The notes beneath the pieces are model-generated. The model was not told the origin of the DNA and made no database searches. It saw only the letters and a list, made by a program, of their open reading frames with translations. 64,000 nt of DNA from Globisporangium splendens (taxonomy: Eukaryota; Oomycota; Peronosporomycetes; Pythiales; Pythiaceae). Location: positions 28,750-92,749 of the forward strand of contig VFIW01000143.1 of NCBI GenBank assembly GCA_006386115.1, in the 5' to 3' direction. This document shows, in pieces, positions 20,935-32,353 of this stretch (its first letter is position 1; each line of letters opens with the position of its first letter). The position numbers and the translations under genes were made by a program.

Positions 20935-23900
20935 ATGGAGTGGGCATCTCCGCAGGACGCGCGCTACGAGGCGATGAACGCGACGCCGCCGCCGCACACG
21001 CGCGACGATAGACTCAGCGGATGCGACAGCCACGTGTCACTGCCCGCCACCACACCCACGGCTTTCAACGACGACAGCATCAGCAGACGCAGCAGCCTCA
21101 CTCACGCGAAACTCACGCCGAGATCGCACCTCAAAGCGCTTGCATTTCAGCCGCGACAGAAGCGCCACCAGGGTGAACCGCGCGCACTGCCGGCACATTG
21201 TCTCGGCAGCGCGTATGCCAGCAACTCGTACTTTGCGAACCGATTGTGCATTGTGATGTGCTGCGTTGCGCTCCTGGACCTAGGCGGCATGCTCCTGTTC
21301 TGGTCGCTGTTCGCCGCCGACGTCGAAGTCCCGGTCGATCTCCAAGACGCGGGATGCGCCAGTGGAAACTTCGAGAGCTGCATGATCTGCAGATCAAACA
21401 TCCTATACGCGGCGTTGGTGTTCCACTTGCTACCGTTCGTCGTCCTTATCGGTCTCCCAGGCACGGGAATCCGCGCCTGCGCACCCTTCAAGTACCAGGA
21501 ACAGTGCCAAGATGGGAGCGAGAGAACAAACTTGAAGATCAAGCGCACATTTTTCTTCCAGTTCTGCGAGGTTGTGAGCTCCGGCGTCTTCATCATCAAC
21601 AGCCTCGTGGCATTCTTTGTTATCTTCAGTTTATTCAATCAATACTACTTTCAGTGCAAACTCCTCCGCGTCCAACTATACCTACTTGGAGCGGCTGTGG
21701 CGTTTTTCGGCACGATAATCGAGCTCACGTACTTTGCGCGATTCCGCGAACACGTGAAGATGCAGCTGGGTGCGTTCAAGGAAGAAGATCAAACGGGGAG
21801 CGTGCGGTCACAGATTTCACTACAACGAAGACTATGGATGTCAGAACGCACACGCGTCATCGACGACGTTCGCCAGCAACTCTACAACGAAACGGAACTC
21901 GGCAACCTCCGCGCTATTGAAAACGTGCTCAAGTATGCCAAGATTCGACTTGGCGACGACTTTGCAGATGACATGTACCCAATGCCGTCGATAAGTTGCG
22001 GTTTCTTTGGCAGTTCCGCCAAGAATCCACTACACATCGCAGCACAATTCGGCAATATCTATGTGATGGACCTCCTCATCCGTTCAGGATTCCGCGTCAA
22101 CAGCTACGACAAATTACTTCGTGCACGGTTCACCACAGGTGATTTGTTTTGGCGTTTTGCGCAGTATGTGATCTCCAAGCCCGTGATCGTGCCCGACAAA
22201 TCGACCTCCATCTTCCGGACAACGCTCGTGACTCCACTCCATTGCGCCGTCGCGAGTGGACAAATCAACGCCGTGAGATGGCTTCTCGACCACGGTGCAG
22301 ACCCGAATGCCAAGTCCAAGTCGTCGTACTGGTCCGAACGCATCCCACCACTCTTCGTTGCTGAAAGCTCCGAGATCGTGACGATGCTGCTCGAAGCTGG
22401 CGCAAACCACCTCGAGATCCCAGATCCCGGACGCATGAACACGCTGACCGTGCTGCAACTTGCATACCTGCGCGGCAATATCCCCGTGGCTCGTGAGATC
22501 GAAAAGTGGGGTGGCGACGTCGCGCTTACGCCTCTCCACGAAGCTGCAGCTGCGAATGATGTGTCGGCTGTACGCAAACTGCTGCGTGAAGGCGCCGATC
22601 CGAACTGTCTTGGAGAACACGGGTACTGCGGTCTGTACCGCCGAACGCCGCTCCACTGGGCTGCTATCAACGGCGCTGTCGATGCTGTCGAGATACTGCT
22701 TGAAGCTTGTGCGGATTCGAACTTCCAGGACAGCCAGGGAAGGTCGCCGTTGCATTGGGCAGCACGTATGAACCGCGTGGACGTGGTCAAGGTGCTGTTG
22801 GAGAAAGGAGCAGATCCACACCTTCGTGACGATGCAGACATGACCCCGCTGTTGTGTGCGGCAAAGGCGAAGGACGCGTCCGAGTCGCTGTTCGACTGTC
22901 TGGCGCAACATGGCGCCGACATCAACGAGCAGCTCCCGAACGGAGATACGGGACTGCACCTAGCGATGAAGGACGAGCTCCAGAACACGGCACTGGCGAT
23001 ACTCGCTGCCGGAGGCGACGTGATGCGAACCAACCACGACGGGTACCGTCCAGTGGACTGCACGACGTCCACGACGCTGCAGTTCGAGATTAAGCGCGCT
23101 GCTGGGAACCGCGACGTGATGATCAGCTACACGCACTCGCACAGTGAGTTTGTGCTGAAGCTTCGCGAGAGTCTGGAACGGGCGAATGTCACGACGTGGC
23201 TGGATCTGAGTACGTGGTTTTGTCTTTTGTCTTTTTGTCTTTTTTGCCAGCATCTTTTCGTTACGGCGATGTGTGAGCATGTCTTCTAACCGTGGTCTCT
23301 TTACTCGATGCGTGTTTCGTTTTATTTCGTACAGTGGATCCGAGCGGCATCGGCGGTGGCTCCGTGTGGCGCGAAGAGATCGCGCGCGGCATCAAGAACG
23401 CCGCCATGGTCGTGTGCATCCTCACGGAAGACTACACGCGATCGGAGTGGTGTCTGAAGGAGCTGGCGTACGCGAAAGAGACGGGGACGCCCATCATGGC
23501 GATCTCGACGGAGCACGTTGCCGTCACGGAGGACCTCCAAGTGTACCTGTACACGCGTCAGATGGTGCCGTTCGAGCCTGCGATCACGAGTGTGATTCAG
23601 TCGGATCCGTGGAACATCAGGTACACGTACGATGAGGATCGGTATGCGTCCCAGTTCCGTCTGTTGCTTGATGGCGTCCGTGATGAGATCGAGAGGCAGC
23701 GTGAGGAGATGTGGCGATGAGAGGACAGCGACGGCGAGACAACTGAATCGATCTCAGTCAAGTATAGCCGACGACACGATTACCGTGGACTGGGACCTGG
23801 AGACCCTCGGGGACGACTTCGTGTTCATCACACATGACGAGAAACACCCGAGCTTTGCTCAGCGGATCTACGACCGATTCACGGAGAGAGGGATCGACTG

Positions 23901-24336
23901 CGTGTTGGATGGTGCGCAATCGTACGAGGACATGGCCGATCGTATCTACGCTGCGAAAGAGGCGATTGCGAGATGCTCGGCGTTCGTTGTCGTTCTCTCG
24001 AGCAAGACCGTGTCAAGTGAGACGTTGAAGGACCAGTTGGCGTTCGCTGAAGACAAGGGCAAACCCATCTTGCCGATCATGCTCAACGACATGGAGATCG
24101 GACTGGACAAGCACTACACGTTGTCGCGTGGCGAGCTGTTCCATTTCACACCGGAGTTGGGTTTCACTGCGAGTTTCACTAATTTGCTTGTGAGTGTGCA
24201 GCAGCATGTGTCCATGATGAGCAACGGTAGTGCCTCGTTTGCGTACCCTCAACATTCCGGTCGATCGTTGCTGAAAACATCCTCTTCCTTTTCGCTATCC
24301 GTCGATCCCAATGTGAGTGTCTTGGGTATTGTTTGA
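20935..24336 (+). CDS. Family copy C: 4TM-ankyrin-TIR protein with altered link to TIR2
   Basis: Exons 20935-23209 and from 23335 on. The N-terminus (MEWASPQDARYEAMNATPPP), four membrane segments, loop motif C-x7-C-x2-C (GCASGNFES with CMIC), ankyrin block and TIR1 with SEWCLKEL (Glu801) are intact. In the linker after DEIERQ the frame used by the other copies ends at a TGA at 23718-23720, giving 886 residues with TIR1 only; TIR2 (DDFVFITHDEKHPSFAQRIY onward, to 24336) is in another frame. Compared with B and D the linker has lost one base and gained others. A 67-bp intron 23701-23767 (GTGAGG...TATAG, with CTGAATC as branch-like site) would join both TIRs in frame without those residues. So C is either truncated, a recent pseudogene at its 3' end, or has acquired an intron; coordinates given cover both TIRs. 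Within the ankyrin block C has several silent differences that B and D lack. Confidence 0.7.
23701..23767 (+). other. Candidate 67-bp intron or frameshifted linker in copy C
   Basis: The stretch begins GTGAGG and ends TATAG. Removing it keeps the TIR1 frame (phase 1) into the TIR2 frame. Without removal the frame meets TGA at 23718. The matching linkers of B, D and E are plain coding sequence. Confidence 0.4.
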
Positions 24337-25367
24337 TGTCTTACCTTCGGCTCTAGCAGTCACACCTAGTCGAGAACAACGCATTTTGCGGATGATGTGC
24401 CTAATTTAGTTCTGTAGATGAGAAGGACTAAATTCCAGCCCGAATTTAATGTATGAAACTATGAATGAACCGATCAGTTTTGCCAGATTCTTCGTCGTTG
24501 TTGATCGCTGCCAGGTATGATCAACTAACTGGACAAGGTATCGCATTTTGTACCATTAGAGTGCGTTGGACACTCTTGCAAATGCGTCGAGATGGTGCCT
24601 TTCAAGCCCATGCTATTAAAAGTATTGCTCGTCTCATTGTATCCCCCACCTTGCAACGCGTCCACGTGTGGTGGACATCCGATGGACCATCATTGTTGTC
24701 CATCTTCAAAACATCTGTTTACTGGCTCTGTTGATGCCTTTCCCTGACTCTGAAAAAAAGAGAGACGCTTCGCCAGCTGTTTTGTCTCTCTGCCAATCAG
24801 AAGTCTTGCTCGCCATCGTAATCTTCGATTCAGCAAAACTGTGGCAAACATCCTTACATAATTGGTACCCTTCTCAAAACGATATTTGAATGTAAAACGA
24901 GTTAGAAGGGTAAAGCTGCAGCAAGATGCACATGCAGGGCAGGAACAACACCTGGCGCTCCTGGGGAGCGAGTATGCCCAACAGCCTCGAAATCACGCGT
25001 TTCCCTATTGCCGGAGGCGTCGGTGAAGACCTCCTTGGACAATGGCAAGTCTCACGTGCTTTCCGACACACTCACTCACTCGCTTTATATGCAAAAACCT
25101 GCAAGTTTTCATATCTTGTGCTGCTCTGTTGATGTCCAACCCCCACGGTTTATAGACATCACATGAGTGATTGTAGGTACACTTAGAAGTCGGTGCGCAC
25201 CTGTCAATCTCCAACTTTCGCAGCATCCCGTTTAGGTATATCCGGCAGCATGCAGGACGAAACCAACTCCTGGCTACCTTGATTTAAATGACACATCACG
25301 GAGCTTGCCAGAATCCACCACTATTATTAATATACGCCCCGTTTCTTGTCATTCTTGCAAGCCGAAG
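24337..25367. other. Intergenic spacer between copies C and D
   Basis: About 1 kb with no gene that can be supported. GTCATTCTTGCAAG at about 25348-25361, just before the start of copy D, is an initiator-like candidate. A CA/CACTCACTCAC-rich patch lies near 25068-25080. Confidence 0.4.
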
Positions 25368-28300
25368 ATGAACCGCGAAAGCTGGGCACCTCCGCAGGAC
25401 GCGCGCTACGAGGCGAACGCGACGCCGCCGACGCACGCACGTGATGCGTTCAATGGGCACGAGGCTCACCAGCCAGCGGCAATGGACGGAGCCGCTGGCA
25501 GCGAGGAGAACGGCAGCAGACACAACAGCTTCGCCCTGGCGAGAAGCACGCCGCGGCGGCCACCGCTCCGAGCGCTTCAGACCCAACGGAAGGGCCATCA
25601 AGGCGAACCACGCGCGCTGCCGACGCACTTTCTCGGCAGCACGTACGCCAACAACTCGTACTTTGCGAAGCGACTGAGCACGGTGATGTGGTGGCTCGCG
25701 CTCGTGGACTTCGGCGGCGTGCTCTTGTTCTGGTTGCTGTTCATCAACGACCTCCAAAACTCGACCCAAGAAACGGAATGCGTTAAAGACAGTGACGAGA
25801 TCTGCGCGATCTGCAGCACGCTCATCCTGTATTCGGCGATAGTGTACCACATGCTTCCGTGCGTCGTGCTCATTGGTCTCCCCGCCACAGGAATTCGCGC
25901 GTGTGCACCCTTCAAGTACCAGGAACGGCGCCAAGAAGAGGGTAACTTGAAGGTCACGCGCACGTTTTTCCTCAAGTGCTGTGAGGTCGCGAGCTCCGGC
26001 ATCTTGTTTGTCACCATCGCTGTGATTTTGTTCCTCTGGTACGGTTTAACGCAAGGACTCTTATTTGCGTGTGAACTTCATCGCATCAAGCTGTATTCGC
26101 TTGTGGCCACTCTGGCTTTTGTCGGCGTGATAGTCGAGATCACGTACTTCGCGCGATTCCGCGAGCACGTGAAGATGCAACTCGGTGCGTTCCGAGAACA
26201 AGATCAAGCTGGGAACAAGAGCGCACAAGCCCCACCTAAACGAAGTCTGTGCAAGTCCGAACTCACGCGCACCGTCAACCACATCCGCAAGCAACTCTAC
26301 AATGAAACGGAACTCGGTAACCTCCGCGCTATTGAAAACGTGCTCAAGTATGCCAAGATTCGACTTGGCGACGACTTTGCAGATGACATGTACCCAATGC
26401 CGTCGATAAGTTGCGGTTTCTTTGGCAGTTCCGCCAAGAATCCACTACACATCGCAGCACAATTCGGCAATATCTATGTGATGGACCTCCTCATCCGTTC
26501 AGGATTCCGCGTCAACAGCTACGACAAATTACTTCGTGCACGGTTCACCACAGGTGATTTGTTTTGGCGTTTTGCGCAGTATGTGATCTCCAAGCCCGTG
26601 ATCGTGCCCGACAAATCGACCTCCATCTTCCGGACAACGCTCGTGACTCCACTCCATTGCGCCGTCGCGAGTGGACAAATCAACGCCGTGAGATGGCTTC
26701 TCGACCACGGTGCAGACCCAAATGCCAAGTCCAAGTCGTCGTACTGGTCCGAACGCATCCCACCACTCTTCGTTGCTGAAAGCTCCGAGATCGTGACGAT
26801 GCTGCTCGAAGCCGGCGCAAACCACCTCGAGATCCCAGATCCCGGACGCATGAACACGCTGACCGTGCTGCAACTTGCATACCTGCGCGGCAATATCCCC
26901 GTGGCTCGTGAGATCGAAAAGTGGGGTGGCGACGTCGCTCTCACGCCTCTCCACGAAGCTGCAGCTGCGAATGATGTGTCGGCTGTACGCAAACTGCTGC
27001 GTAAAGGCGCCGACCCGAACTGTCTGGGAGAGCACGGCTACTGCGGTCTGTACCGCCGAACGCCGCTCCACTGGGCAGCTATCAACGGCGCTGTCGATGC
27101 TGTCGAGATACTGCTTGAAGCTTGTGCGGATCCGAACTTCCAGGACAGCCAAGGAAGGTCGCCGTTGCATTGGGCAGCACGTATGAACCGCGTGGACGTG
27201 GTCAAGGTGCTGTTGGAGAAAGGAGCAGATCCACACCTTCGTGACGATGCAGACATGACCCCGCTGTTGTGTGCGGCAAAGGCGAAGGACGCGTCCGAGT
27301 CGCTGTTCGACTGTCTGGTGCAACATGGCGCCGACATCAACGAGCAGCTCCCGAACGGAGATACGGGGCTGCACCTAGCGATGAAGGACGAGCTCCAGAA
27401 CACGGCACTGGCGATACTCGCTGCCGGAGGCGACGTGATGCGAACCAACCACGACGGGTACCGTCCAGTGGACTGCACGACGTCCACGACGCTGCAGTTC
27501 GAGATTAAGCGCGCTGCTGGGAACCGCGACGTGATGATCAGCTACACGCACTCGCACAGTGAGTTTGTGCTGAAGCTTCGCGAGAGTCTGGAACGGGCGA
27601 ATGTCACGACGTGGCTGGATCTGAGTACGTGGTTTTGTCTTTTGTCTTTTTGTCTTTTTTGCCAGCATCTTTTCGTTACGGCGATGTGTGAGCATGTCTT
27701 CTAACCGTGGTCTCTTTACTCGATGCGTGTTTCGTTTTATTTCGTACAGTGGATCCGAGCGGCATCGGCGGTGGCTCCGTGTGGCGCGAAGAGATCGCGC
27801 GCGGCATCAAGAACGCCGCCATGGTCGTGTGCATCCTCACGGAAGACTACACGCGATCGGAGTGGTGTCTGAAGGAGCTGGCGTACGCGAAAGAGACGGG
27901 GACGCCCATCATGGCGATCTCGACGGAGCACGTTGCCGTCACGGAGGACCTCCAAGTGTACCTGTACACGCGTCAGATGGTGCCGTTCGAGCCTGCGATC
28001 ACGAGTGTGATTCAGTCGGATCCCCTAGATATCCGATACACGTACAATGAAGATCGGTATGTGTCCCAGTTCCGCCTCTTGCTTGATGGCGTCCGTGATG
28101 AAATCGAGAAGCAGCGCACAAAGCATGTGGCGATGAGAGGCCACAGACGGCACCTGAATCGATCTCACTCGAGTACAACTTACGATGTTATAGGCGTCGG
28201 CTGGGATGTGGCGAGCCTTGAAGACAACTTCGTGTTCATCACGCATAACGAGAAACACCCGAGCTTTGCGCAACGAATTTATGACAGACTCACGGAGAAT

Positions 28301-28756
28301 GGGATCGACTGCGTATTGGATGGTGCGCAATCGTACGAGGACATGGCGGATCGCATCTACGCCGCGAAAGAGGCGATTGCGAGATGCTCGACATTCATCG
28401 TCGTTCTCTCGAGCAAGACCGTGTCGAGTGAGACGTTGAAGGACCAACTGGCGTTCGCTGAAGACAAGGGAAAACCCATCCTGCCGATCATGCTCAACGA
28501 CATGGAGATCGGACTGGACAAGCACTACACGTTGTCGCGTGGCGAGCTGTTCCATTTCACACCGGAATTGGGTTTCACTGCGAGTTTCACTAATTTGCTT
28601 GTGAGTGTGCAGCAGCATGTGTCCATGATGAGCAACGGTAGTGCCTCGTTTGCGTACCCTCAACATTCCGGTCGATCGTTGCTGAAAACTTCATCTTTCT
28701 ACTCGGTGTCATTGTCAATTAAAGGGTCTCAAACAATTGATGAGAACCAGCGGTGA
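25368..28756 (+). CDS. Family copy D: 4TM-ankyrin-TIR-TIR membrane protein
   Basis: Exons 25368-27624 and 27750-28756, 1,087 residues, starting MNRESWAPPQDARYEANATP. Four membrane segments with loop motif ECVKDSDEI and CAIC, then the family linker and ankyrin block. From GAFREQDQAGNKSAQAPPKR through the ankyrins it is almost identical to B, more so than the membrane part is. TIR1 carries SEWCLKEL (Glu795). The inter-TIR linker (RTKHVAMRGHRRHLNRSHSS) and the first half of TIR2 (NNFVFITHNEKHPSFAQRIY) differ from A, B and E but resemble C, showing that block exchange happened more than once. TIR2 again has KDQLAFAEDKGKPILP with Gln in place of the TIR1 Glu. The C-terminal tail, starting GSASFAYPQHSGRSLLKTSS, is shared with C only. 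The ATG at 25368 is the first in frame after a stop-free but ATG-less lead. Confidence 0.88.
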
Positions 28757-29972
28757 ACAGATATCATATTTTTGGGGCATAGCATGTTCGACAACAGTCA
28801 CTCTTCAGTACTAGCCGTGATTTGTTCAAGTGGATTTATTTGGCCAACAAACTCCATTTAAATATATCATCATGTGTTGGACTAGTGTCATCTCACATCA
28901 TCGAGGGACTCTACAAGCGTGTACCAGCAACTCTAGTGGGCGTTCTGTGTGACGTGGCCCTCAGTCGTACATCATGAAGAAAGCGGACATTTCAACGGTG
29001 GATGAATTTTTTGAAGAGCTAGAGAGAATTTGTCCCAGCTGAAGTCCAGGTGCGACTGCGTGATCAATTGCGAACCTTGAATCAGAAGAGTTGCCAAGGA
29101 TTGTCGAACTATGTCACATATAACGGGATTGCCCGTTGCACGGCGTACACGTGCGTTGAGGAAGCGCAGGTGAGAGGAAGGGCACAGCGTTACCGCTGTG
29201 TCCAAAAAGAAGGAAGGGAGCTTTGCGCGATAACGTGCAAAAAGAGAAGTGAATTGATATCTTAAGGTTTGATGATGATGATAAAGAATCTATTGAACTT
29301 AGAGTTTAAGATTCCCGGGGAAGAGAAATGGTGGGTTCTCAGCTATCATATCCTGCCGTAACACAAGCATTCTCACACTTGCGTCCAGGTTTTTCGTCAT
29401 TTTCTAGTTTTTCTGGCATTTGTAGTTTCTTCGTGTGCCATTTTGTAAATGGCTTTGTTCGTTGTTGTATACGTTTTGGCTGTGCTTTGTCAGCCTCACT
29501 TGCACTGGTGAACGTCGCGCTTCGATGCTTCGATCACGTCTCGAGTCACAGAGCCGGTAGGCTCTGTTACGGGGGTTTTGTGCTGCGCGGTGTGGTGGCC
29601 GCAAACAGCGGGTAATAGTGCGGCGTCCTGGTGAGCGTCGCAGTTGTGCTTCGTGGCGGATTGACCGCGACATAGGGTCCGCAGTCGTGCTCATAGTGAT
29701 CGTGCATTCCATTCCTCACCACCCCAGGGCCTCCAAGAAGGAGGAATTCTCTCCCTGGGATGGGCCGGTCCAAACTGGACCACTGAGGCTGGAACTGGAC
29801 CGCTTGAGCTCTACTGGGAAAAATGGAGAATGACCAGAGAACTTCTGTTGAACTAAGATAGTACCACCTCATGCGGTATGAAGCAGCACAATATGTCAGT
29901 GTTTACTGATACTTTACTCATGCTGACAGGAAAATGCATGCACATTTGTGCTGTGAGGAAAAGCAACAACCA
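28757..29972. other. Spacer right of copy D, with a weak gag-like remnant
   Basis: No intact gene. From 28974 to 29265 a plus-strand frame, broken once near 29040, reads KKADISTVDEFFEELERICP then EVQVRLRDQLRTLNQKSCQG with GLSNYV, reminiscent of the helical capsid part of Ty3/Gypsy gag. This is a weak resemblance only. The rest to 29972 is unassigned. Confidence 0.25.
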
Positions 29973-30144
29973 GCGGGGAAATGATCAAGTTCTTATGTCC
30001 CAAGTCGCAGCTCTACTCGACAATGATATCGGTGCCACACCGTCAAAACTAAGAAACACCTCACTCTCAGCAGTGTTAATGAGACTCAGGGATTCTTAAA
30101 CTGTATGTGGATCACAAGTTAAATAGAATTACCTTCTCTCTCTC
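29973..30144 (+). mobile_element. 5'-truncated LINE fragment (last ~170 bp of the same LINE as copies 1 and 2)
   Basis: The fragment matches the very 3' end of the two full-length LINEs, from GCGGGGAAATGATC (late RNase H frame) through the stop and 3' UTR to the CCTTCTCTCTCT tail, with few differences. It is flanked by an imperfect duplication, 29958-29972 and 30145-30160 (GAAAAGCAACAACCA against GAAAAAGCAATAACCA), as expected of a target-site duplication that has since diverged. This is a typical dead-on-arrival copy. Confidence 0.85.
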
Positions 30145-30160
30145 GAAAAAGCAATAACCA

Positions 30161-31869
30161 AACTGGACGGTGTCTTTGTTTCAGATTTTCCAGATAGACT
30201 CGGAATCAATCTGAATAAGTCAAAATGGAAAGGGAATTGATCAAACGTTAACGCAAAAGCAGCACGCTTCCCTCCTTCGCCTCTGGGTAAACTCTACAGT
30301 ACTGCAATTTACCATCAAGATGCACACCATTGGTGTGGAAGGAATATTCTCAATGACAGCGATCAACATAAATGACTTGACCTTGCTGTGCATAAACTTA
30401 GTTCATTTTCAAACATGTTTCGTGTACGCCCGCGCCAAATGATGCCATATATAATATACGTCGCAAAGTGCCAAGTCGATCGAACAAGCTTTGCTTACTC
30501 AGTTTAGGTTGTGTCACCTATAAAGCGTAATTCGCGTGAAATCGACGCAGAGAAGCTGCAGGGGGCGTGACCAATCAGTGCCACTGACTCATTCTATTTG
30601 AAATCTGTGTAGAGGTGAGTGCAGGCAATTTTGTGTCGCCAATTTTTCTGTTCACATTAAACAGTCGCACTAAAATTCAGTATTGGCATGAGACTCATTT
30701 TACATGCAGACTAACTGCGGTGATCAGTGTGCCAGACCTGGGCACTGCCTATCAAGTAAAATAGTATAATGGTTGACTGGATGCATCATTCAAGCGCCAC
30801 ATTTGAAACCAATTGCGCAGTGGGAGAGACAATTGGAAATAATTGCTACGGATCTCATCGCAAAACTCGAAAATGCATTCCATGCCACGGCGGATCATTT
30901 GGCCAACCTTTCGGCGAGCACGTTGCCCACTATTAATGACACGCTCAACCGTAGTGGTGGCACTAGTGGTGCTCAAAATCGACTAATGAAGGTGTTTAAA
31001 TGACAAGATTTTGTGCCCGGCGTAGACGAGCAACAGGAAGAACTGTGGGCGAAGCAAGCGTGTGTTTTTGTATGTCAGTCAGGGCGTCCGTTTTTAGCGG
31101 GGTACCGATTGTGGAGCCTTTAGCGGCGCAGTAATGTACGTGTCTTAGTGGAATTGAATGGAGAGCTCCTTCGTTCAAGCAGCTGATATTTTGTCGTGGC
31201 AGCAAATGTGATGTGCGTTTATCGGGTAGCCATCACATAATTATGTTTCCCTGTAGTGCATGTTTAGCAAAGGTATCATATGCATACTCTTCCTCCCGAC
31301 AGCGTCTGATGCTGATGCGCACGTACTCAGGTTCAAATGAGGCCGGCTGCTGGCAGCTATGATGGAAAAATCTTTCGAGAACAGGTGCATCTCCATAAAC
31401 CAATGCTGTCTGGTGGCGGGGGAGGGTAAAGATAACCTTACTTGTTAGGAAGTTAAGTTGGACTTTCTTCTCTGCCAGAATGGCACGGTCTAAGATTGGT
31501 AATCCGAGATCCTGAGCTTGCCGGTTGAGACGACCTTTGATGCGTGCAAGGGCTTGGAGGAGTTTGGATCGTTGTCGATCGTGTAGTTGAGAGCCTAGCG
31601 GATGTAGAGGAGGACAACGCAGTTCACACTGAGGTGTTAAGACGACGACAATGGTGGGTCTTTGAGTTGGTGTTTGCGGTTTGTGTGTGTATGTGTGTGT
31701 TTGTGAACGAGAAGATGATACTTCTGATAATATTCCATGTCAGGATCGCTCTGCAGGTGTTGAACCGATGTTTCCTGGTGGAGCCACACACCGTCTTAGT
31801 TCTATCACCTTTTGCTCTATTTGCAGGGTTGAGGCCGTAAAATAAACTAATCCGGGAAAAGCAAGGGTC
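30161..31869. other. AT-rich spacer without supported gene
   Basis: About 1.7 kb left of an old LINE remnant. It has a GT-rich microsatellite at about 31680-31702 and scattered short frames, none with recognisable domains or repeated in the window. Confidence 0.4.
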
Positions 31870-32292
31870 TCAGTGTATCTGGCTGCAGTGCAAGCGGTGA
31901 GTCATCGAAACGAGCTTGCTGGAGGGCAAACCTTGTGTATCGCTGAAGTAATTCCAGTCGAACTGGCAGATCAAGCGTGTACAGAACTCGGGGCAGGGTG
32001 CATCAGGCGTGTCCATGCGACGTGATGCTTGGACCATGTCGAGGCTGTGATGGGACAGTCGAAGAACAGTCAACAGTAGAGCATCCAAATAGCAACAGCG
32101 GTGTGGCCCAGAGTCGAAATGTCAGAAAAGTACCTCATTGGCAGGATTCTCCACCACATCCGGAAAACGACTTCACAATGTCGTGGTAAGACATAGATCC
32201 GCAATTCCTTTAGTTGCTCTGCAAGAAGCGTGACTAACTCGGGGGTCGAGACTAATGAACGTCGAAGTGGATGTTGACATAGCTTGGGTCTA
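31870..32292 (-). mobile_element. Decayed LINE remnant (zf-RVT region)
   Basis: On the minus strand broken frames give EVVFRMWWRILPMRYFS and, in another frame, LFFDCPITASTWSKHHVAW, which matches the C..C...H(L/I)FF.CP.A...W tail of LINE ORF2 proteins. The frames shift between these pieces, so it is an old copy. The full-length LINE copy 1 is inserted at its edge. Confidence 0.45.
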
Positions 32293-32301
32293 GTCGGCAA
32301 G
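32293..32301. repeat. Target-site duplication of LINE copy 1, 3' side
   Basis: GTCGGCAAG here and at 41591-41599 bracket LINE copy 1. A few extra bases lie between the duplication and the (GA)n/(TC)n tail. Nine bases is a short but usual length. Confidence 0.6.
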
Positions 32302-32353
32302 ATGGAGAGAGAGAGAGAAGGTAATTCTATTTAACTTATGGTCTACATACAGT

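Noticed and set aside
30773..31003. ORF of 76 codons in the AT-rich spacer
   Set aside because: Short, no domain, no splice or promoter signal, not repeated elsewhere.
31331..31345. GGTTCAAATGAG as a tRNA T-arm
   Set aside because: No matching stem or cloverleaf could be built around it.
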